Shown: positions 49,722 through 58,717, counted from the stretch's first letter. The stretch is 64,000 nucleotides of DNA from Kitasatospora papulosa (GCF_000717245.1 NZ_JNYQ01000014.1:62001-126000); one strand, 5' to 3'. Numbers and translations: made by a program. Notes: generated by a model from the sequence alone, not told the origin.

Positions 49722-50879
49722 GTGGGCAGGCTGACCGGTGGGGACCCGTCCCTGCTGCGGAGGATCAATTCCGCGGTGGTGCTGCACGCCCTTCGAGGGG
49801 CGGATTCCCCCACGCTGACCGATCTGACCCGGATCACAGGTCTGTCGCGTCCCACGGTGGAAGGTGTCGTCGAAGGACTCTTCGGGGCCGGGCTCGTGGT
49901 GGAGGCACTGCCCGACGAGAGCGGGGCCAGACGTCAGGGCCGTCCCGCCAGGCGCTTCCGGTTCCGTGCGGAGGCCGGATATCTGCTGGGCGTCGAGATC
50001 GGATCGCACCGGGTCTCGGCCCTGCTCTCCGGCCTGGACGGCAGGATCGTCGGCGCAGGCTCGCGCGATGTCTCCGAGTCCGCGTGTGCTGACGACAGGC
50101 TCGACCAGGTGAGAGCCGTGATCGCCGATGTGTTGCGGCGCACCGGGGTGGCGCGGAGCAGCTTGCGAGCTGTCGGGGTCGGCAGCCCCGGCATCGTCGA
50201 GGCCGACGGCACGGTGCGGCTGGGCACTGCGTTGCCGGACTGGACGGGGCTCGCGCTCGGGGAGAGGCTCCGTCGCTCCTTCAGGTGCCCCGTCCTGGTG
50301 GAGAACGATGCCAACGCCGCAGCGGTCGCCGAACACTGGAAGGGCGCAGCTACCGAGTCCGACGACATCGTGTTCGTCCTGGCGGGCCTGAGTCCTGGGG
50401 CGGGTTCGCTGATCGGTGGTCGCCTGCACCGCGGCTTCGGCGGTGCTGCGGGAGAGATCGGCGCCTTGCACCTCCTGGGCCGCGATGTAACACCGGAACA
50501 CCTGCTCTCGACGACGGACACACCGCTCGACCCACTGGACGAGCAGGCGGTGGCCGCGGTCTTCGCGAAGGCCAGGGACGGAGATGCCGGGGCTCAGGCA
50601 GCCGTCGCGCGATTCATCCAGCGGCTGGTGCACGACGTGGCGGCCCTGGTGCTGGCGCTCGATCCGGAGCTCGTGGTCATCGGCGGATGGGCCGCCGGAT
50701 TGGACGGCGTTCTCGATCCGCTTCGCGACGAGCTCTCGCGCTACTGCCTGCGGCCTCCCCGCGTTACCTTGTCGCTCCTCGGAGAGGCGGCCGTCGCCAC
50801 CGGCGCGCTGCGCCTTGCGCTGGACCACGTCGAGGAACAGCTCTTCGCCGTGGACGGCACGGTGACGGCCCGCCGCTGA
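49722..50879 (+). CDS. ROK-family transcriptional regulator
   Basis: A 385-aa ROK protein. Residues about 15-75 are an HTH (INSAVVLHALRGADSPTLTDL, RITGLSRPTVEGVVEGL). The ATPase-like domain has LLGVEIGSHRVS and ENDANAAAVAEHW with the catalytic Asp. The zinc motif of sugar-kinase ROK members is missing: GEIGALHLLGRDVTPEH replaces the G-H and the CxCGxxGC region. A repressor without kinase activity is likely. GTG 49722 is the start. Confidence 0.92.
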   Translation: MGRLTGGDPSLLRRINSAVVLHALRGADSPTLTDLTRITGLSRPTVEGVVEGLFGAGLVVEALPDESGARRQGRPARRFRFRAEAGYLLGVEIGSHRVSALLSGLDGRIVGAGSRDVSESACADDRLDQVRAVIADVLRRTGVARSSLRAVGVGSPGIVEADGTVRLGTALPDWTGLALGERLRRSFRCPVLVENDANAAAVAEHWKGAATESDDIVFVLAGLSPGAGSLIGGRLHRGFGGAAGEIGALHLLGRDVTPEHLLSTTDTPLDPLDEQAVAAVFAKARDGDAGAQAAVARFIQRLVHDVAALVLALDPELVVIGGWAAGLDGVLDPLRDELSRYCLRPPRVTLSLLGEAAVATGALRLALDHVEEQLFAVDGTVTARR

Positions 50880-50976
50880 AAGCGACGGGCCGTACGGACG
50901 GTTCGGGCGTGACGCCAAGTCAGGGAACGGCGCGTGCGGCTCCGTCCGGAGCGGAAGACCGGGACACGGGACACAG

Positions 50977-51105
50977 TGAGCCCGGGCGGCCTTGAGACCA
51001 GGGGACCGTGAGACCAGGTGGCCGTGAGACACGGCGACCATGAGCCGGGGCGACCGCGCGACCGTGAGACCGCGCCACCGAGCGACCGTGAGACCGGGCG
51101 ACCGG
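50977..51105. repeat. TGAGACC minisatellite with 16- and 24-nt units
   Basis: Seven abutting units begin TGAG at 50977, 50993, 51009, 51025, 51041, 51065 and 51089. Four are 16 nt, two are 24 nt (with an added CGCGACCG-like 8-mer) and the last is 16-17 nt. The array fills the gap between the convergent ROK and GntR genes. Confidence 0.85.
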
Positions 51106-51157
51106 ATACAGGGAGGACAGTCCAGGGCCGGATTCCGTCGAACGGCGCTCCGGAGAG

Positions 51158-51928
51158 TCAGGACGCCTGGCGCTCCTGCTCGTCGTGGCTGATCTCCAGC
51201 GCACCGGAATCTCCGAAGGTCAGCCGGCAGGTGTCCGCCCGGTAGGTGGCGACAGACACGGCCGCGGTGCCGGCAGCGGAGAGATACCGGGTGGTGACCA
51301 CCAGGACGGGGGCACCGGGGAGCCGGTCGAGCTCCTTCGCGTCATCGGCGCGAGCCGACCCGAGTTCGACCGACCGGTCCTGGCCTTCGAGGCCGAGCCG
51401 GTGCAGTTCCCTCACGACGCTGCGGGCCCGGGCAGGCCCCGACGGCACCTCGATGGCGGACAGCTCGGGCACGGACGAGGTCGGAACGTACAGAAGTTCG
51501 GCAGCCAGAGCCTGCCCGTGGACGACGCGGATGCGGCGCACCACGTGTACGAGTTCCCTGGCATCGATGTCGAGCGTGAAAGCCACTGCGGCAGGGGCCG
51601 TGGCCATCGTGCATTCGAGCGGCTGCCATGCCTCGTCCGCATCGCCTTCCGCCCCGCCCTGTCGAGCGGTGGCGACGGGAACCCCGACACGAGGCGGGGC
51701 GACGGTCGTACCCACACCGCGTCGCCGCTGCAGCCTTCCTTCGAGTTCGAGCTGCTCCAGCGCCTGACGGAGCGTCGCCCGGGCCACGCCGAAGCGCGCC
51801 GCGAGGTCCCGTTCGTTGGGCAGCACTTCCCCCACCGCGAAGTCCGAGTCGAGCGCCTCACTGAGCACGGTCCTCAGGTGCCAGTACTTCGGCTCCTGCA
51901 CCGATTCCAGCTGCGTGGTCCCCACCAT
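51158..51928 (-). CDS. GntR/HutC-family regulator
   Basis: A 256-aa regulator. The winged HTH at about 20-80 reads LRTVLSEALDSDFAVGEVLPNE, then ARFGVARATLRQALEQLELEG and RRRGVGTTVA. The UTRA-like effector domain (about 100-245) has HVVRRIRVVHGQALAAELLYVP and ends VATYRADTCRLTFG, as in DasR-type regulators. A dre-like palindrome overlaps the -35 element of its own promoter, so it is likely autoregulated by a sugar-phosphate-like effector. No transport genes are adjacent. Confidence 0.92.
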   Translation of the reverse strand: MVGTTQLESVQEPKYWHLRTVLSEALDSDFAVGEVLPNERDLAARFGVARATLRQALEQLELEGRLQRRRGVGTTVAPPRVGVPVATARQGGAEGDADEAWQPLECTMATAPAAVAFTLDIDARELVHVVRRIRVVHGQALAAELLYVPTSSVPELSAIEVPSGPARARSVVRELHRLGLEGQDRSVELGSARADDAKELDRLPGAPVLVVTTRYLSAAGTAAVSVATYRADTCRLTFGDSGALEISHDEQERQAS

Positions 51929-51999
51929 GTCCTCCGCATCCGCCCGGCGACTTGTTTTCCGCGACGTTATTTATTAAAGGTTCCTGCCTTATCGTTCAG

Positions 52000-52034
52000 A
52001 CCTTAGGACGGCGAACCACCTTGGTCAAGACCAA
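52000..52034 (-). promoter_or_regulatory. Promoter with dre-like operator for GntR gene
   Basis: On the minus strand, TTGACC (52023-52028) and TAAGGT (52000-52005) are 17 nt apart, a good vegetative promoter. The -35 lies inside TTGGTCAAGACCAA (52021-52034), which differs from the DasR site core TGGTCTAGACCA by one central base. The rest of the 341-nt gap 51929-52269 holds an AT-rich leader (51968-51977) and no gene. Confidence 0.6.
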
Positions 52035-52269
52035 TCCTCTCTCCGTGACGCTGCGGAACGACCCCCTGCCGCAGAGCGTTCACAGGACGTTCGCGCGACG
52101 GTGAGCCCGGGCAACATGAAGCCCCACGGCCGACAACGCCGTTCCGGCCGACAATGCCGTTCCGCCCCGTGAGACCTGAAGGGTGGCTCAAGGCGCCCAA
52201 GAGGACTCAAGAGGACTCAAAAATGCCCCAGAGGGGCGAGGAACGAGTGGCGCACGGGGACGGCACGGG

Positions 52270-53178
52270 TCACCCGACCCACAAAACAGGCCCCCGCCCC
52301 AGCTGCACTCCTGCCAGTTTGTCCGGGTTACGGATGATGTAGACGCACCGGATGACTCCGTCCTCGATCTCGACCTGGAACACCGTGTCCACCTGCCCGT
52401 CCACGCTGAACACCAGGGCGGGGCCGCCGTTGAGCTCAAGGACACGCGCCTCCGCCGCGGTGGACCAGTCCTGGGCGACGGCGAGCAGGAAGCGGCCGAC
52501 CTTGTCCGAGGTCTCGATGATCCGCCGCGGCGCCTTCGCCTTGCCTCCGCTGTCGCTGACGAGGCGGATGTCCGGAGCAAGCAGAGCGAGCAGCTTCTCC
52601 AGGTCCCCGCCCGACGCGGCGGCGAGAAAACGCTCGGTGAGATCGCGCCGCACGGCCGGATCGACCTCGTACCGCGGCTTGCGCTCCTCCACATGGCGCT
52701 TGGCACGGCCGGCCAACTGTCGCACCGCGGCCTCGGACCGGTCGAGGGTGGCTCCGATCTCCGCATAGGGGAATCCGAACGCCTCGCGCAGGACGAAGAC
52801 CGCACGCTCAAGCGGGGAGAGCGTCTCGAGGACGACCAGCACGGCCAGGGACACGGAGTCGGCGAGCACGGCGCGTTCCGCCGAATCGGGTGAGGCGGGG
52901 CCGAATTCGGTGACCACGGGTTCGGGCAGCCAGGGCCCCACGTAGGCCTCACGGCGGGACCGCAGATGGCGAAGCCTGTCGATGGCCAGCCGGGTGGTGA
53001 CGCGCACGAGAAAGGCCCTCGGCTCCCGCACGTCCTCACGCCCGGCCGAGGACCAGCGCAGCCACGCCTCCTGCACCACGTCCTCGGCGTCGGCGACCCG
53101 GCCGAGCATGCGGTAGGCGACCCCGGTGAGGAAGGGCCGGTGGGCTTCGAAGAGATCGGACGCGGTGTCGGCAGTCAC
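52270..53178 (-). CDS. ECF41-type sigma factor with SnoaL-like C-terminus
   Basis: A 302-aa sigma factor. Regions 2 and 4 occupy about 1-165 (LFEAHRPFLTGVAYRML; EDVVQEAWLRW; TLSPLERAVFVLREAF; AEIGATLDRSEAAVRQ). The C-terminal SnoaL-like domain has the family marks WLPEP, DSGGKAKAP (cf. DGGGK) and NPDKL. ECF41 proteins use this domain instead of an anti-sigma factor. GTG 53178 is chosen because the first 25 codons upstream are not conserved. A COE-type partner gene usually adjoins ECF41; here the divergent neighbour is an alpha/beta hydrolase. Confidence 0.9.
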   Translation of the reverse strand: MTADTASDLFEAHRPFLTGVAYRMLGRVADAEDVVQEAWLRWSSAGREDVREPRAFLVRVTTRLAIDRLRHLRSRREAYVGPWLPEPVVTEFGPASPDSAERAVLADSVSLAVLVVLETLSPLERAVFVLREAFGFPYAEIGATLDRSEAAVRQLAGRAKRHVEERKPRYEVDPAVRRDLTERFLAAASGGDLEKLLALLAPDIRLVSDSGGKAKAPRRIIETSDKVGRFLLAVAQDWSTAAEARVLELNGGPALVFSVDGQVDTVFQVEIEDGVIRCVYIIRNPDKLAGVQLGRGPVLWVG

Positions 53179-53321
53179 CCGTCCATCCCATCCGACGCCC
53201 TTGAGGGTGTCCAGCGGGAATCGCGCACACCTCTTGAACCGCAAGCTACTCAACGGTAATCATTGTTGACGCACTGTCTCGCCCCCGTCGCGTCGCCCGC
53301 AGGTCTCTCCCTAGGAGCAGC

Positions 53322-54152
53322 ATGGCCAGCACGGTCTCGTTCACGGTCGACTCCCCCCAGGGCCTCCGTACGGTCGAGGTGTCCTACGAACGGACGGGGG
53401 TGGGCGCGCCGCTGGTCCTGCTGCACGGCATCGGCCATCACCGTCAGGCGTGGGACCCGGTCCTGCGGATCCTCGCGGCGGAACGGGACGTCATAGCGGT
53501 GGATCTGCCCGGCTTCGGTGCCTCGCCGGCGCTGCCGCACGGGCTCGCCCATGACCTGAGGACCATGGTCCCGGTGCTCGGTTCGTTCTTCGAGGCGCTC
53601 GGTGTGGTCAGACCGCATGTGGCAGGGAACTCCCTGGGCGGCCTGCTCGCACTGGAGTTGGGACGCGAAGGGCTGGCGCGTTCGGTGACGGCACTGTCCC
53701 CCGCAGGCTTCTGGACGCCGAGCGAGCGCCGCTACGCGTTCGGCGTGCTGCGGGCGATGCGGGGAGCGGCCCTCGCGATGCCGATGCCGCTGATCGAGCG
53801 GCTCTCGCGGAGCTCGCCAGGACGCGCGGCACTGAACAGCACCATCTATGCCCGGCCCGGCCGCCGTTCACCCGCTGCGGTCGTGTCGGAGACCGTCGCG
53901 CTGCGCGAGGCGACCGGTTTCCGTCAGACCCTCGAGGCGGGTTCGGGCGTCACGTTCGCCGACGACGTCCCGGGCGTCCCGGTCAGCATCGCCTGGGGCA
54001 GCAAGGACCGTCTGCTCCCGCGCCGCCAGGGGGTCCGGGCCGGTCGTGCGATCCCGAGGGCCCGGCTCGTGCGGCTCCCGGGATGCGGCCACGTCCCGAT
54101 GAACGACGATCCTGCCGCCGTGGCGCGCGTCGTTCTCGACACGAGTCGCTGA
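53322..54152 (+). CDS. Alpha/beta hydrolase
   Basis: A 276-aa hydrolase. The oxyanion strand is LVLLHGIGHHRQAW, the nucleophile elbow is VAGNSLGGLLA, the acid is in SIAWGSKDRLLP, and the catalytic His is in LPGCGHVPMND. No signal peptide. It is divergent from the ECF41 sigma gene and may be in its regulon. Substrate unknown. Confidence 0.93.
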   Translation: MASTVSFTVDSPQGLRTVEVSYERTGVGAPLVLLHGIGHHRQAWDPVLRILAAERDVIAVDLPGFGASPALPHGLAHDLRTMVPVLGSFFEALGVVRPHVAGNSLGGLLALELGREGLARSVTALSPAGFWTPSERRYAFGVLRAMRGAALAMPMPLIERLSRSSPGRAALNSTIYARPGRRSPAAVVSETVALREATGFRQTLEAGSGVTFADDVPGVPVSIAWGSKDRLLPRRQGVRAGRAIPRARLVRLPGCGHVPMNDDPAAVARVVLDTSR

Positions 54153-54343
54153 CCCGCCGGTCCCGCGCGGCCCCAGCATGCCCGAGCCCGGGGCGAGAAG
54201 GAAGCGGGGCCGGTGGTCGGCCGATCCGGTTGTTCATCTGCGGTTGGCGTGGCCGCCGCCACCGGGGACTAGGTATGGGGCTGTACCTCTGCCTGTGCCG
54301 GACCGCTGCCCCGGCAGCCCTCTCGCCCCCTGGAGACGCATCG

Positions 54344-55924
54344 ATGTCCGACCGTTCGCTGATACCCGCCCCGGGGCGCCGCACCGTGCTGCGCGGCTCG
54401 CTCCTCGCCTCGGCCGCGATCGCCGTGCCCGCGGCGGTCACCGCCGCCCCTGCGTTCGCGCTCTCGGGCCGGCCGAGCGCCACGTGGGGCGTGCAGGTCG
54501 GGGATGTGACGGCGTCGTCCGCCCTCGTGTGGGTGCGTTCGGACCGCCCGGCACGAATGGTGGTGGAGACGTCCGCGACGGAGTCCTTCCGACGTGCCCG
54601 GACATGGCACGGCCCCCTGGTCGACGCCCGTACGGACTTCACCGGTACGACCCCGCTGTACGGGCTCCCGGCCGGCGAGCAGGTGCACTACCGGGTCACC
54701 CTCGTTGACCCGCACGATCCGCGGCGCAGCGGCAGGCCGGTGCACGGGACCTTCCGCACCGCTCCGGCGACCCGTCGTGACGGGGTGCGTTTCCTCTGGT
54801 CCGGTGACATCGCTGGTCAGGGATGGGGCATCAACCCGAACATCGGCGGCTACCGGGTGTACGAGGAGATGCGGCGGCTGGACCCGGACTTCTTCCTGTG
54901 CAGCGGCGACAACATCTACGCGGACGGGGTGCTGGAGCCCAGCGTGACGCTGCCCGACGGGCGGGTCTGGCGCAACATCACGACCCCGGAGAAGTCCAAG
55001 GTCGCCGAGACCCTGGACGAGTACCGGGGGAACTTCCGGTACAACCTGCTCGACGACCATCTGCGGGCGTTCAACGCGCAGGTCCCGTCCGTCGTCCAGT
55101 GGGACGACCACGAGGTCCGCAACAACTGGTATCCGGGGCAGATCCTGGACGACGCCCGCTACACCGAGAAGGACGTGGACGTGCTCGCGGCACGTTCGAT
55201 GCGGGCGTTCCGTGAGTACTTCCCGGTCCCCACGCTGCTGGGCGCCCCGCAGGAGAGGCGCATGCACCGCGTGGTGCGGCACGGGCCGCTGCTCGACGTG
55301 TTCGTGCTGGACATGAGGACCTTCCGCAACGCGAACTCGCCGGGCCGCCAGTCCGACGACACGACGGGCATCCTCGGCGCGGAGCAGTTGAGCTGGCTGA
55401 AGCGGGAACTCTCCCGGTCGCGTGCCACGTGGAAGGTGATCGCCGCGGACATGCCGCTGGGACTGGTGGTCCCGGACGGAGCCACGGACTTCGAGGCGGT
55501 CGCACAGGGCGACCCCGGCGCGCCGCTGGGCCGGGAGCTGCAGATCGCCGAGCTGCTGCGCCACATCAAGCACCGGCGTATCACCGGAACGGTCTGGCTG
55601 ACAGCCGATGTGCACTACACCTCAGCTCAGCATTACGCCCCCGAGCGCGCGGCCTTCAAGGACTTCGCACCGTTCTGGGAGTTCGTCTCGGGCCCGCTGG
55701 CGGCAGGTGGCTTCCCCGCGAACGCGCTGGACGGCACGTTCGGCCCGGACCGGGTCTTCGTCCGCGCTCCGGACCGGGCGAACGTGTCCCCCATGGAGCA
55801 GCCGCAGTTCTTCGGCGAGGTGGACATCGACGGCGGCAGCGGCGAACTGACGGTACGCCTCCGGGCCCAGGGCGGCACGGTCCTGTTCACCAAGGTGCTG
55901 CAGCCCGGTCGCACCGGTCAGTGA
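54344..55924 (+). CDS. PhoD-family alkaline phosphatase, Tat-exported
   Basis: A 526-aa secreted phosphodiesterase or phosphatase. The N-terminus has a twin-arginine motif (RRTVLRG) before a hydrophobic stretch ending APAFALS. A fibronectin-like N-domain (WGVQVGDVTASSALVWVRSDR) precedes the metallophosphatase core: LCSGDNIYADG, VVQWDDHEVRNNW, and a late WLTADVHYTSAQHY motif. Start is ATG 54344, since the upstream frame is part of an unrelated stretch. PhoD enzymes release phosphate from phosphodiesters outside the cell and use Ca and Fe. Confidence 0.94.
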   Translation: MSDRSLIPAPGRRTVLRGSLLASAAIAVPAAVTAAPAFALSGRPSATWGVQVGDVTASSALVWVRSDRPARMVVETSATESFRRARTWHGPLVDARTDFTGTTPLYGLPAGEQVHYRVTLVDPHDPRRSGRPVHGTFRTAPATRRDGVRFLWSGDIAGQGWGINPNIGGYRVYEEMRRLDPDFFLCSGDNIYADGVLEPSVTLPDGRVWRNITTPEKSKVAETLDEYRGNFRYNLLDDHLRAFNAQVPSVVQWDDHEVRNNWYPGQILDDARYTEKDVDVLAARSMRAFREYFPVPTLLGAPQERRMHRVVRHGPLLDVFVLDMRTFRNANSPGRQSDDTTGILGAEQLSWLKRELSRSRATWKVIAADMPLGLVVPDGATDFEAVAQGDPGAPLGRELQIAELLRHIKHRRITGTVWLTADVHYTSAQHYAPERAAFKDFAPFWEFVSGPLAAGGFPANALDGTFGPDRVFVRAPDRANVSPMEQPQFFGEVDIDGGSGELTVRLRAQGGTVLFTKVLQPGRTGQ

Positions 55925-56046
55925 AGCGGCGAAGTGCCGTCCCGGCACGCAGACGAAAATGGTGCTGAAGACGACCAGATCCGCACGTAACCCATCAGTC
56001 ACAATGCGTTCGCGATCAGGCAACACCGTTCGGTCACAGTGAAGGC

Positions 56047-57567
56047 ATGACTGATGTGACATCCGCGAAGAGTGCCCGCCGTCCGCACCACTGGCGGCGG
56101 GACCTGATCGAACTGGCCGCACTGTTCACCGCCGTGGCGGTGGCCGACGCGATCGCCAATCTGATCGGGCACCAGCCCGACGGCCCCTATCTGCTCGTGG
56201 CCTCGGCCGTGGCCCTGGCCGCCACGGCCGCCTTCCACACCTGGTGGGCACGGCGTCACAGCCACGCACCGCCGGGCGCCGACAGTGACGGCGCCGACGC
56301 GGAGCCTCCCTCCGTCGGCGCCGACGAGGCGGTGGAGACGGTGCTGTGGCGGATGCGCACGACCGTGCGGGACGCTCCCGGCACCCTGGCGGCGCTGTGC
56401 ATGGCCCTGGCCCGCCACCGGGTCGACATCCTGACCCTGCAGACCCACCCGCTGGCCGAGGGGACGGTCGACGAGTTCCTGCTGCGCGCACCGGCGGCGC
56501 TGCCGGCCCAGCAGCTCACCCGGGAGATCTCCGCCGCCGGCGGGTCCGCCACCTGGATCGAGCGCGCAGACGCCCACGACCTGGTGGACACGCCCACGCG
56601 GGTCCTCGGCCTGGCCACCCGCACGGCGCTGGACGCGGCCGAGCTCCCGCTGGCCCTGCGCCGGCTTCTGGGCCGGTGCACCATCCACTCGCTGCCCGCC
56701 CTGTCGATCACCGGCCGTCCCACCGGGGAGAGCGCGCCCGTGGAAGGGGTGCTGGAGGACACCGTGATGCGGCTGCGCGATCCGTCGGGCGGTGTCATCA
56801 CCGTGGAGCGCCCCTACCTCCCCTTCACCCCCACGGAGTTCGCCCGCGCCCGGGCGCTGGTAGAGCTCGACGCACGGCTCGGCCCGCGCGTGCCGCGCAG
56901 TGAGGACGTCCTCACCCTGCCCGAGGGCAACGAGATCACCGTGCGCCGCGCGGACCAGGGTGATCTCGACATGGCACTGGCCATGCACGGCCGTTGCTCC
57001 GAGCGCACCCTCGGCCTGCGCTACCACGGTCCGGTCCGTGACGCGGACCGCTATCTGGACCACCTGCTGAGCCCCCGCTTCGGACGGACACTCGCCGTGC
57101 AGACGGCCTCCGGCCGCATGGTCGCCCTCGGCCATCTGCTCTGGGACGGGGACGAGACCGAGGTCGCCCTCCTCGTCGAGGACGACTGGCAGCGCCGCGG
57201 CATCGGGACGGAACTGCTCGGCCGGCTGGTGGCCCTGGCCGTCGAGGCGGGATGCGAGAGCGTGTACGCGGTGACGCAGGCGCACAACACGGGGATGGTG
57301 GCCGCCATGCGGGCGCTCTCGCTGCCTCTCGACTACCAGATCGAGGAGGGCACCCTGGTCATCACCGCCCGGCTCGACGGGGCTCCCGCTCAGCGGTCCG
57401 CGTGGCCGGGGACGGAACCGGTGACCCGCTCCGGTGCGCCGTCGCACCCGTCGCCGCTCCGGACGGAGGAGCTCCGCCGGACAGAGGAGCTTCCCCGGAC
57501 AGACCAGCTTCCCCGGGCAGAGACGCCTTCCCCGGCCGAGCAGCCGGAACGGCACCTCCGTCGCTGA
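56047..57567 (+). CDS. Membrane ACT-domain GNAT acetyltransferase
   Basis: A 506-aa protein. Two hydrophobic segments (about 22-40 and 46-65) anchor the N-terminus; an ACT-like domain follows at about 95-170 (TVRDAPGTLAALCMALARHRVDIL). The GNAT domain is at about 295-440, with the acetyl-CoA loop VEDDWQRRGIGTELL and ALAVEAGCESVYAVTQAHN. From about residue 443 the sequence is low complexity with six-residue repeats (RTEELR, RTEELP, RTDQLP, RAETPS). This tail overlaps the convergent lyase gene by 206 nt. Confidence 0.88.
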   Translation: MTDVTSAKSARRPHHWRRDLIELAALFTAVAVADAIANLIGHQPDGPYLLVASAVALAATAAFHTWWARRHSHAPPGADSDGADAEPPSVGADEAVETVLWRMRTTVRDAPGTLAALCMALARHRVDILTLQTHPLAEGTVDEFLLRAPAALPAQQLTREISAAGGSATWIERADAHDLVDTPTRVLGLATRTALDAAELPLALRRLLGRCTIHSLPALSITGRPTGESAPVEGVLEDTVMRLRDPSGGVITVERPYLPFTPTEFARARALVELDARLGPRVPRSEDVLTLPEGNEITVRRADQGDLDMALAMHGRCSERTLGLRYHGPVRDADRYLDHLLSPRFGRTLAVQTASGRMVALGHLLWDGDETEVALLVEDDWQRRGIGTELLGRLVALAVEAGCESVYAVTQAHNTGMVAAMRALSLPLDYQIEEGTLVITARLDGAPAQRSAWPGTEPVTRSGAPSHPSPLRTEELRRTEELPRTDQLPRAETPSPAEQPERHLRR

Positions 57568-58717
57568 GCGCCTGGCACAGGTCCGCCCAGAGGTCCTCGA
57601 CGTCCTCCAGACCGACCGACATGCGCAGCAGCCGGTCACTCACGCCCGCGGCCCGCCGGTCTCCCTCATCCACGATGCGGTGGCTGATGGAGGCCGGATG
57701 CTGGATGAGGGTGTCCACACTGCCGAGGCTCACAGCGGGCGTGATCAGCCGGACGCCCGCGATGATCCTGTGGGGGTCCCCGAACACCTCGAAGGACACC
57801 ATCGCGCCGCCCACCTCCGGGTAGTGCACCCGTGCGACGCGGGGGTCGGCCGAGAGCCTCCTGGCCAGTTCGGCCGCGGAGGCGGAGGCCGCCCTGACCC
57901 GTACGGGCAGGGTGGACAGCCCGCGCAGCAGCAGATAGCCGGCCATGGGGTGCAGCACTCCCCCGGTGGCGAACCGCACCTGCCGCAAGGTCGCCGCGAA
58001 CTCCTCGTCGCAGGCGACGACACCGCCCATCACGTCACCGTGACCGCCCAGGTACTTGGTGGCGCTGTGCAGCACGATCCGCGCGCCGTGTTCGAGCGGC
58101 CGTTGCAGGACGGGCGTGGCGAAGGTGCTGTCGACGAGAAGGGGCACGGAGCCGCAGGAGTGCGCCACGGCCCGGATGTCGATCTCGGCCAGCGTCGGGT
58201 TGGCCGGCGTCTCGACCATGACGAGTCCGGTGTCCGGTCGGATCGCCTCGGCGATGCCCGCCGGGTCCGTCCAGGTCACCTCGGTGCCCAGCAGCCCCGC
58301 GCCGAGGAGGTGGTCGCTGCAGCCGTAGAGCGGACGCACCGCGACGACGTGGCGCAGTCCCAGGCTCGCCCGGGCCAGCAGGACGGCGGTGAGGGCGGCC
58401 ATCCCGCTGGCGAAGGCGACCGCGCTCGCGGCGCCTTCGAGCCGGGCGAGTGCCGTCTCGAAGCGAGCCGTCGTCGGGTTGTCCAGCCGCGCGTAGACGG
58501 GCGGGCCGTCGGGCCTCGCTCCCGTGGTGGCGAAGGCGTCGATACGCGCGGCCTCACCCCGGGAGTCGTACGAGGGGTAGGTGGTGGACAGATCGATCGG
58601 CGCGGCGTGCAGTCCCTGAGAGGCGAGATCATCGCGTCCGGCGTGCACGGCTTCGGTGGCGAGCGCTCTGGACCGGAAGGAGGGCCGGGGTGTCAGCGAA
58701 GTGGCTTCGGTGTCCAT
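57362..58717 (-). CDS. Cystathionine gamma-lyase/synthase-type PLP enzyme
   Basis: A 451-aa Cys/Met metabolism enzyme. Seen motifs: YARLDNPTTARFE, AFASGMAALTAVLL, RPLYGCSDHLL, ETPANPTLAEID, LLVDSTFATPVLQRPLEHGA, and the PLP lysine in HSATKYLGGHGD. It could act as cystathionine gamma-lyase, beta-lyase or methionine gamma-lyase; sequence alone does not decide. ATG 58717 is chosen. The family core ends near residue 385; about 65 extra residues are low complexity and overlap the GNAT gene. An Lrp regulator is divergent 59 nt away. Confidence 0.9.
   Translation of the reverse strand: MDTEATSLTPRPSFRSRALATEAVHAGRDDLASQGLHAAPIDLSTTYPSYDSRGEAARIDAFATTGARPDGPPVYARLDNPTTARFETALARLEGAASAVAFASGMAALTAVLLARASLGLRHVVAVRPLYGCSDHLLGAGLLGTEVTWTDPAGIAEAIRPDTGLVMVETPANPTLAEIDIRAVAHSCGSVPLLVDSTFATPVLQRPLEHGARIVLHSATKYLGGHGDVMGGVVACDEEFAATLRQVRFATGGVLHPMAGYLLLRGLSTLPVRVRAASASAAELARRLSADPRVARVHYPEVGGAMVSFEVFGDPHRIIAGVRLITPAVSLGSVDTLIQHPASISHRIVDEGDRRAAGVSDRLLRMSVGLEDVEDLWADLCQALSDGGAVPAARPGKASLPGEAGLSGEAPLSGGAPPSGAATGATAHRSGSPVPSPATRTAEREPRRAGR
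57459..57531. repeat. 18-nt tandem repeat in overlapping 3-prime ends
   Basis: Four abutting units (57459, 57477, 57495, 57513) starting CCGG(A/G)C(A/G), 18-19 nt long. The length is a multiple of three, so the array stays open in both convergent genes. Confidence 0.85.

Noticed and set aside
55999..57639. Minus-strand open frame of 546 codons opposite the ACT-GNAT gene
   Set aside because: Shadow frame; the plus strand has clear ACT and GNAT motifs.
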